A stretch of 10,792 bases of DNA, taken from an uncultured Prevotella sp. (GTDB lineage: Bacteria; Bacteroidota; Bacteroidia; Bacteroidales; Bacteroidaceae). This document shows positions 6,791-10,792 of the stretch, in pieces. The notes beneath the pieces are model-generated. The model saw only the letters and a program-made list of their open reading frames with translations. It made no database searches and was not told the DNA's origin. How positions within the stretch are numbered: the stretch's first letter is position 1; each line of letters opens with the position of its first letter. The position numbers and the translations under genes were made by a program. The stretch spans positions 1 to 10,792 of the forward strand of contig ONMG01000311.1 of assembly GCA_900318855.1 (NCBI GenBank). Reading direction: 5' to 3'.

Positions 6791-7695
6791 ACATAGCAGC
6801 AATCGATATCGGTTCGAATGGTGCCCGTCTGCTTATCAAGAGCTTCAATAAGAACACCACAGACCCTTCCAAGCGCCTCAAGAAACTCATGTTTGTCAGG
6901 ATACCACTCCGCCTTGGCAAGGATGTCTTCACGCTTGAGCGCATCTCCAAAGAGCGCGAGCACATGATGGTTCACATGATGAAAGGCTTCAAGCAGTTCA
7001 TGAAGCTCTACCAGGTAGAGCGCTACCGGGCGTGCGCCACCAGTGCCATGCGCGATGCTGCCAACGGAAAACATGTGATGAAGAAGATAAGACGGGAGTC
7101 GGGCATACGCCTTGAAATCATCGAAGGCGCAGAGGAAGCCCGCCTGCTCTGCAACAATCTCATCGAGAAGACCGACTCCAATCAGGGTAACTTTGCTTAC
7201 ATCGATGTAGGCGGTGGCAGCACTGAAGTATCGCTCCTTCACGACGGCACGCTCGCCGAGAGTCACTCCTTCAACATCGGAACCTTACGCCTGCTCAGTG
7301 GAAAAGTGACCGCTGAGGAGGAAGAGGAGCTCAAGCAAGGACTCACCGACTACGCCAACAAATACAAGGATATCCAGATTATCGGATCGGGCGGCAATAT
7401 CAACAAACTCTACAAGATAGGACAGACCGACAAGAAACGCAAAGAGATATCTCTCGACGAGCTTAAGCGACTCTACGGCATTCTGCAACCCATGAGCATT
7501 GAAGAGCGTATTGCAGCATTCAATCTGAAGGACGACCGTGCCGACGTGATTGTTCCGGCCGCCGCTATCTTTATTAGAGTCTGTGAATACTTGAAGGCAA
7601 CGGCCGTGAGAGTGCCTAATATCTCTTTGGCCGACTCTATTGTCGACGGACTGGCGCTGAGCGACGAGCAAAAAGAGCGACCTGACTCTGAATAA
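6787..7695 (+). CDS. ppx: Ppx/GppA-family exopolyphosphatase (short form)
   Basis: The protein hydrolyses terminal phosphates from polyphosphate, or possibly the 5' phosphate of pppGpp, since the two activities share this fold. The 302 residues cover the two actin-like ASKHA lobes only; the C-terminal HD-like extension of the ~500-residue enterobacterial PPX is absent, as is usual for short-form members. Visible motifs are AAIDIGSNGARLLI (4-17, phosphate loop 1), ATSAMRDA (84-91), EGAEEARLL with the catalytic Glu at 116/117, YIDVGGGSTEVSL (138-150, phosphate loop 2), GSGGNINKL (200-208) and VPAAAIFI (256-263). Residues SNGA in loop 1 differ from the common SN(S/A)(V/C), a mild variation. Its ATG overlaps the ppk1 stop as ATGA, so synthesis and breakdown enzymes are made together. 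Whether it prefers polyphosphate or pppGpp cannot be told from sequence; its linkage to ppk1 favours polyphosphate. Confidence 0.93.
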   Translation: MNIAAIDIGSNGARLLIKSFNKNTTDPSKRLKKLMFVRIPLRLGKDVFTLERISKEREHMMVHMMKGFKQFMKLYQVERYRACATSAMRDAANGKHVMKKIRRESGIRLEIIEGAEEARLLCNNLIEKTDSNQGNFAYIDVGGGSTEVSLLHDGTLAESHSFNIGTLRLLSGKVTAEEEEELKQGLTDYANKYKDIQIIGSGGNINKLYKIGQTDKKRKEISLDELKRLYGILQPMSIEERIAAFNLKDDRADVIVPAAAIFIRVCEYLKATAVRVPNISLADSIVDGLALSDEQKERPDSE

Positions 7696-7844
7696 GGCAA
7701 AGGTCCGGAGCTCATAAGACGAGGCTTCCATGAATATCGGACATCACCGGAGTGCCAGGCAACGGCCCGGGGCCAGTGGAACACGTGCCGACAGACATTT
7801 CCTCAAGCTGTCCTCTTCACCGTAGCACCCAGGGGCAAGGCACG

Positions 7845-7886
7845 AAAAAGGGGTGCATGAACCTTTCTAAGTCCATGCACCCCTTT
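7845..7886 (-). terminator. Intrinsic terminator of clpB, possibly bidirectional
   Basis: AAAGGGGTGCATG (7847-7859) and CATGCACCCCTTT (7874-7886) form a perfect 13-bp stem with a 14-nt loop. On the - strand, the stem is followed by TTTTT (7849-7845), giving a typical intrinsic terminator 18 bp after the clpB stop. On the + strand it is followed only by TTTAACTT, so it may also weakly end ppx transcription. The rest of 7696-7846 holds no gene or clear structure that I can support. Confidence 0.8.
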
Positions 7887-7903
7887 AACTTAGGCGGAAT
7901 GAA

Positions 7904-10495
7904 TTATTTATTCTTGAACGTCAGTTGCCCGTTCTCCACATCCACCGTGATGGGTTTCTCACGCGAGACCTGCTCGGCCAGCAATTTCTTCGAGAGGTCG
8001 TTCAGCACATAGTCCTGAATGGCTCTCTTCACCGGCCTTGCACCAAACTCCGGGTCGTAGCCCACCTGAGCCAGATAGTCGATGGCGGCAGGTGTCCAGT
8101 TGAGCGTAAATCCCTGCGACTCAAGCATCTTCTTGACCTTATTCATCTGAAGCGTCACGACCTGAGCTATCTGCGATTGGGTGAGCGGCAGGAACATGAT
8201 GATGTCATCAATGCGGTTGAGGAACTCCGGACGTATGGTCTTCTTGAGCATTTCCATCACCTTGGCTTTCGTCTCTTTGATGCGGCCGTCGCGATTGGAG
8301 TCCGTGAGACCTCTCATCTGAGCCTGGATGTACTGGCTGCCCAGATTCGACGTCATGATGATAATGGTGTTCTTGAAGTTCACCGTACGTCCCTTGTTGT
8401 CGGTGAGCCGTCCGTCGTCGAGCACCTGCAGCAGGATGTTGAACACATCCGGATGAACCTTCTCGATTTCATCGAAGAGCACCACGCTGTAAGGTTTCCG
8501 TCTCACGGCCTCAGTGAGCTGACCGCCCTCGTCGTAGCCCACATAGCCTGGAGGCGCACCGATGAGACGGGTGACGCTGAACTTCTCCTGATACTCACTC
8601 ATGTCGATTCGGGTCATCATGCTCTCATCATTGAAGAGGTATTCAGCCAAAGCCTTTGCCAGCTCCGTCTTGCCCACACCTGTCGTACCGAGGAAGATGA
8701 ACGAAGCAATTGGACGCTTCGGATCCTGTAGTCCGGCACGGCTGCGACGCACAGCATCGCTGACCGCCTTGATGGCCTCATCCTGTCCGATGACACGCTT
8801 ATGGAGTTCCTCCTCCATGTGGAGCAGTTTCTCACGCTCGCTCTGCATCATTCGGGTGACGGGTATTCCCGTCCAGCGGCTCACCACCTCAGCTATATCG
8901 TCGGCTGTGACCTCCTCGCGCACCATGGCTTCAGCACCCTGGGTGGAATGCAGTTGCTTTTGTATGCGGTCGATGTCGTCCTGCAAGCTCTTCAGCTTGC
9001 CGTACCGAATTTCGGCCACTCGCCCGTAGTTGCCTTCCCGCTCAGCCTTCTCCGATTCAAACTTGAGGCTCTCCATCTCCTGCTTGTCCTGCTGAATCTT
9101 GTTCACCAGAGCCTTCTCGGCCTCCCACTTAGCGCGATAGCTGTGCTCCTGCTCCTTGAGTTCGGCTATCTCCTTGTCGAGCTGCTTAATCTTGTCGGCA
9201 TCGTTCTCACGCTTGATGGCCTCGCGCTCAATCTCGAGTTGCTTCAGATGACGCGTAATCTCGTCAAGCTCCTCGGGTACCGAGTCGCGCTCCATTCTCA
9301 GCTTGGCTGCAGCCTCATCCATGAGGTCGATAGCCTTGTCGGGGAGGAAACGGTCGGTGATATAGCGCTCCGAGAGCTTCACGGCCGCGATGCAGGCATC
9401 GTCAGTGATACGCACCTTATGATGGTTCTCATAGCGCTCCTTGAGTCCACGCAGGATGCTGATGGCATCCACCTCGGAAGGCTCGTCGACCATAACAGTC
9501 TGAAAACGACGCTCCAAGGCCTTATCCTTCTCGAAGTACTTTTGGTACTCGTTGAGCGTTGTGGCACCAATGGCTCTCAGCTCACCGCGAGCCAGCGCAG
9601 GCTTCAGGATGTTGGCTGCGTCCATGGCACCCTCGCCGCCTCCCGCACCGACAAGCGTATGAATCTCATCGATGAAGAGGATGATGTTGCCGTCAGACTG
9701 GCTCACTTCCTTAATGACGGCCTTCAAGCGTTCCTCGAACTCACCCTTATATTTGGCTCCGGCCAGGAGAGCACCCATATCGAGCGAATAGACTTGCTTG
9801 TTCTTCAGGTTCTCAGGCACGTCGCCACGGACAATACGCTCGGCCAGACCCTCCACAATGGCAGTCTTACCCGTACCCGGCTCACCGAGCAAGATAGGAT
9901 TGTTCTTAGTCCTTCGGGAGAGAATCTGAAGTACGCGGCGTATCTCCTCGTCACGGCCTATCACGGGGTCGAGCTTTCCGGCCCGTGCATCGGCCACAAG
10001 GTTGCGCGCATATTTCGAGAGTGCCTGATAGTTCTCATCGCCGCTCTCGCTCTGCACTTTCTGCCCCTGACGCAGTTCCATAATAGCCTTGCGCATCTCC
10101 TCCTCGGTGACGCCGGCATCCTTGAGAATTCTGCCGGCTGTACTGTTCACGGCGAGCAGAGCCAGCAGCATGGGCTCCACACTCACAAACTGGTCGCCCA
10201 ACTTCTGCGAGATGTCAAGGGTGCGCTGGAACACTGCGTTGGTGTCGTTGCTCAGATAGGGCTGGCCACCCGACACCTTGGGCAGATGGCTAATCTCGCT
10301 CTGCACCAACGTCTCAACCTGCTGAAGGCTCACGCCAAGCTTTTGGAAGATGAAGTTAACTTCGTCCTTCGCCTTTACCAGGATACCCTGGAGCAGATGC
10401 ACCGGCTCCACGGCCTGCTGTCCGGCACGCTGTGTTGTGTTCACAGCCTCCTGGACTGCCTCTTGGGCTTTAATGGTGAAATTGTCAAATGTCAT
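7904..10495 (-). CDS. clpB: ATP-dependent disaggregase chaperone ClpB
   Basis: ClpB is a hexameric cytoplasmic AAA+ machine that pulls polypeptides out of aggregates together with DnaK/DnaJ/GrpE. The 863-residue product is full length (E. coli has 857). The N-terminal Clp-N repeat domain covers about 1-145. NBD1 carries Walker A GEPGTGKT (204-211), pore loop KYKG (248-251), Walker B ILFIDE (272-277) and the arginine fingers in ERRFQ (328-332). The long coiled-coil M-domain that separates ClpB from ClpA/ClpC covers about 400-525 and is highly charged. NBD2 carries Walker A GTTGVGKTEL near residue 605, pore loop GYVG and Walker B VVLFDE. The ClpP-docking IGF/L tripeptide loop is not seen, as expected for a non-proteolytic ClpB. 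A good ribosome site, GAAAGGAG, precedes the ATG by about 9 nt, unusual for a Bacteroidota gene. It is followed by a terminator and appears to be transcribed alone. Confidence 0.98.
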   Translation of the reverse strand: MTFDNFTIKAQEAVQEAVNTTQRAGQQAVEPVHLLQGILVKAKDEVNFIFQKLGVSLQQVETLVQSEISHLPKVSGGQPYLSNDTNAVFQRTLDISQKLGDQFVSVEPMLLALLAVNSTAGRILKDAGVTEEEMRKAIMELRQGQKVQSESGDENYQALSKYARNLVADARAGKLDPVIGRDEEIRRVLQILSRRTKNNPILLGEPGTGKTAIVEGLAERIVRGDVPENLKNKQVYSLDMGALLAGAKYKGEFEERLKAVIKEVSQSDGNIILFIDEIHTLVGAGGGEGAMDAANILKPALARGELRAIGATTLNEYQKYFEKDKALERRFQTVMVDEPSEVDAISILRGLKERYENHHKVRITDDACIAAVKLSERYITDRFLPDKAIDLMDEAAAKLRMERDSVPEELDEITRHLKQLEIEREAIKRENDADKIKQLDKEIAELKEQEHSYRAKWEAEKALVNKIQQDKQEMESLKFESEKAEREGNYGRVAEIRYGKLKSLQDDIDRIQKQLHSTQGAEAMVREEVTADDIAEVVSRWTGIPVTRMMQSEREKLLHMEEELHKRVIGQDEAIKAVSDAVRRSRAGLQDPKRPIASFIFLGTTGVGKTELAKALAEYLFNDESMMTRIDMSEYQEKFSVTRLIGAPPGYVGYDEGGQLTEAVRRKPYSVVLFDEIEKVHPDVFNILLQVLDDGRLTDNKGRTVNFKNTIIIMTSNLGSQYIQAQMRGLTDSNRDGRIKETKAKVMEMLKKTIRPEFLNRIDDIIMFLPLTQSQIAQVVTLQMNKVKKMLESQGFTLNWTPAAIDYLAQVGYDPEFGARPVKRAIQDYVLNDLSKKLLAEQVSREKPITVDVENGQLTFKNK

Positions 10496-10505
10496 AATAT
10501 GTATC

Positions 10506-10516
10506 TCCTTTCATTT
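10506..10516 (-). promoter_or_regulatory. Strong Shine-Dalgarno sequence of clpB
   Basis: The - strand reads GAAAGGAGATAC just before the ATG at 10495, with GGAG about 9 nt from the start codon. It is the clearest ribosome site in the window; the other genes have weak or no such sequence, as is normal in Bacteroidota, so it suggests high translation of clpB. Confidence 0.7.
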
Positions 10517-10566
10517 CTTTTGATTTACGCCTTCAGTTACTCAAAAGGCGAGCCAAAGAGAGCCTT

Positions 10567-10581
10567 ATGACAACTTGTCAT
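10567..10581. promoter_or_regulatory. 15-bp palindrome upstream of clpB, candidate stress operator
   Basis: ATGACAA (10567-10573), C, TTGTCAT (10575-10581) is a perfect 7-bp inverted repeat with a single central base, about 72 bp upstream of the clpB ATG. A further half-site, ATGACA, lies at 10596-10601. It does not match CIRCE (TTAGCACTC-N9-GAGTGCTAA). I could not find a convincing TAnnTTTG promoter in this leader, so its place relative to the transcription start is unknown. A role in heat-shock control is inferred from location only. Confidence 0.4.
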
Positions 10582-10792
10582 CCAAGAATGCCATAATGAC
10601 ACCCTTAGGGTTTAAAGCCGTTCACAATGGAGAGCACAACACACCAGCCTATGAGAATAGGAAACATAACCTCAGGAGTACGCTTTCCATCCTCTTGGAA
10701 CAAGCTATTCCAGGACCAAGAGTGAGAGGCAGTAGCCCTGGTGTGAGAGGGCACGGCACCCTTGGGCGAGAGCAATGACTCCTTGCTTCCTT
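10582..10792. other. Gene-free right end with short imperfect repeats
   Basis: I see no supportable gene here. An open stretch on the + strand from a TTG at 10575 to TGA 10778 encodes a 67-residue peptide without recognisable similarity and no ribosome site. The DNA has an inverted pair CTCTTGG (10692-10698) / CCAAGAG (10716-10722). There is also a loosely repeated unit beginning GTGAGAGG at 10722 and 10743 and GCGAGAG at 10766, spaced 21 and 23 bp. It could be a decayed gene end or an untranslated region of a feature beyond the window. Confidence 0.3.

Noticed and set aside
8801..10570. Long open frame (589 codons) on the + strand opposite clpB
   Set aside because: It is antisense to a full-length, motif-complete ClpB. 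Its Leu/His-rich composition is what the reverse complement of Glu/Lys-rich codons produces.
10496..10620. CIRCE/HrcA element upstream of clpB
   Set aside because: No TTAGCACTC or GAGTGCTAA arms are present; the palindrome found has an unrelated sequence.
10575..10778. 67-codon open frame starting with TTG on the + strand
   Set aside because: No ribosome site, no recognisable domain, low-complexity end made by the short DNA repeats; likely chance.
1..10792. Mobile element, CRISPR array, tRNA or rRNA
   Set aside because: No transposase or integrase, no regularly spaced identical repeats and no tRNA/rRNA sequence was recognised anywhere in the window.

Overview
The window looks like chromosomal DNA from the Bacteroidota, most likely a Prevotellaceae-type gut or oral anaerobe. 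Evidence: the LemA/M48 peptidase pair, the OprO/P-type porin, the BspA-like 23-residue leucine-rich repeats and the intermediate GC content are typical of that group. In addition, three gene starts are preceded by TAnnTTTG boxes, the -7 element of the Bacteroidota housekeeping sigma factor. The genus is an inference; no rRNA or other marker is present.

Layout. (1) 1-423, + strand: the C-terminal end of a glycosyltransferase that begins outside the window. (2) 433-2701, - strand: an apparent three-gene operon, lemA, an M48/HtpX-like membrane metallopeptidase, then a secreted SGNH/GDSL hydrolase, with gaps of 4 and 6 bp. (3) 2854-3879, - strand: an OprO/P-type outer-membrane porin. (4) 3901-4050: a compact divergent promoter region with a matching TAACTTTG box on each strand, an interrupted 12-bp palindrome containing 11-bp-phased TTACAA-like hexamers, and a second perfect palindrome wrapped around the rightward -7 box. 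(5) 4051-7695, + strand: three overlapping or abutting genes, namely a cytoplasmic LRR protein with a lysine-rich tail, polyphosphate kinase (ppk1) and a short Ppx/GppA exopolyphosphatase. (6) 7696-7903: intergenic DNA with a 13-bp perfect hairpin that fits a clpB terminator. (7) 7904-10495, - strand: full-length ClpB disaggregase. (8) 10496-10792: clpB leader DNA with a 15-bp palindrome, then sequence with no gene I can support.

How the genes may work together. The central block reads as a phosphate/polyphosphate module: an outer-membrane porin of the phosphate-porin family is divergent from the enzymes that make polyphosphate (PPK1) and hydrolyse it (Ppx). The shared control region could couple the two. 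The palindrome with 11-bp phasing resembles the geometry of Pho boxes, but this is a hypothesis. The least understood piece is the LRR protein with the lysine/histidine-rich tail. Its gene heads the polyphosphate operon and overlaps ppk1 by 14 bp, and its tail is the kind of sequence known in other organisms to bind polyphosphate. The flanking genes (LemA/M48, ClpB) are envelope and cytoplasmic protein quality-control functions.

Most genes are recognisable core genes. The novelty candidates are the LRR/lysine-tail protein and the operator-like sequences in 3901-4050 and upstream of clpB.
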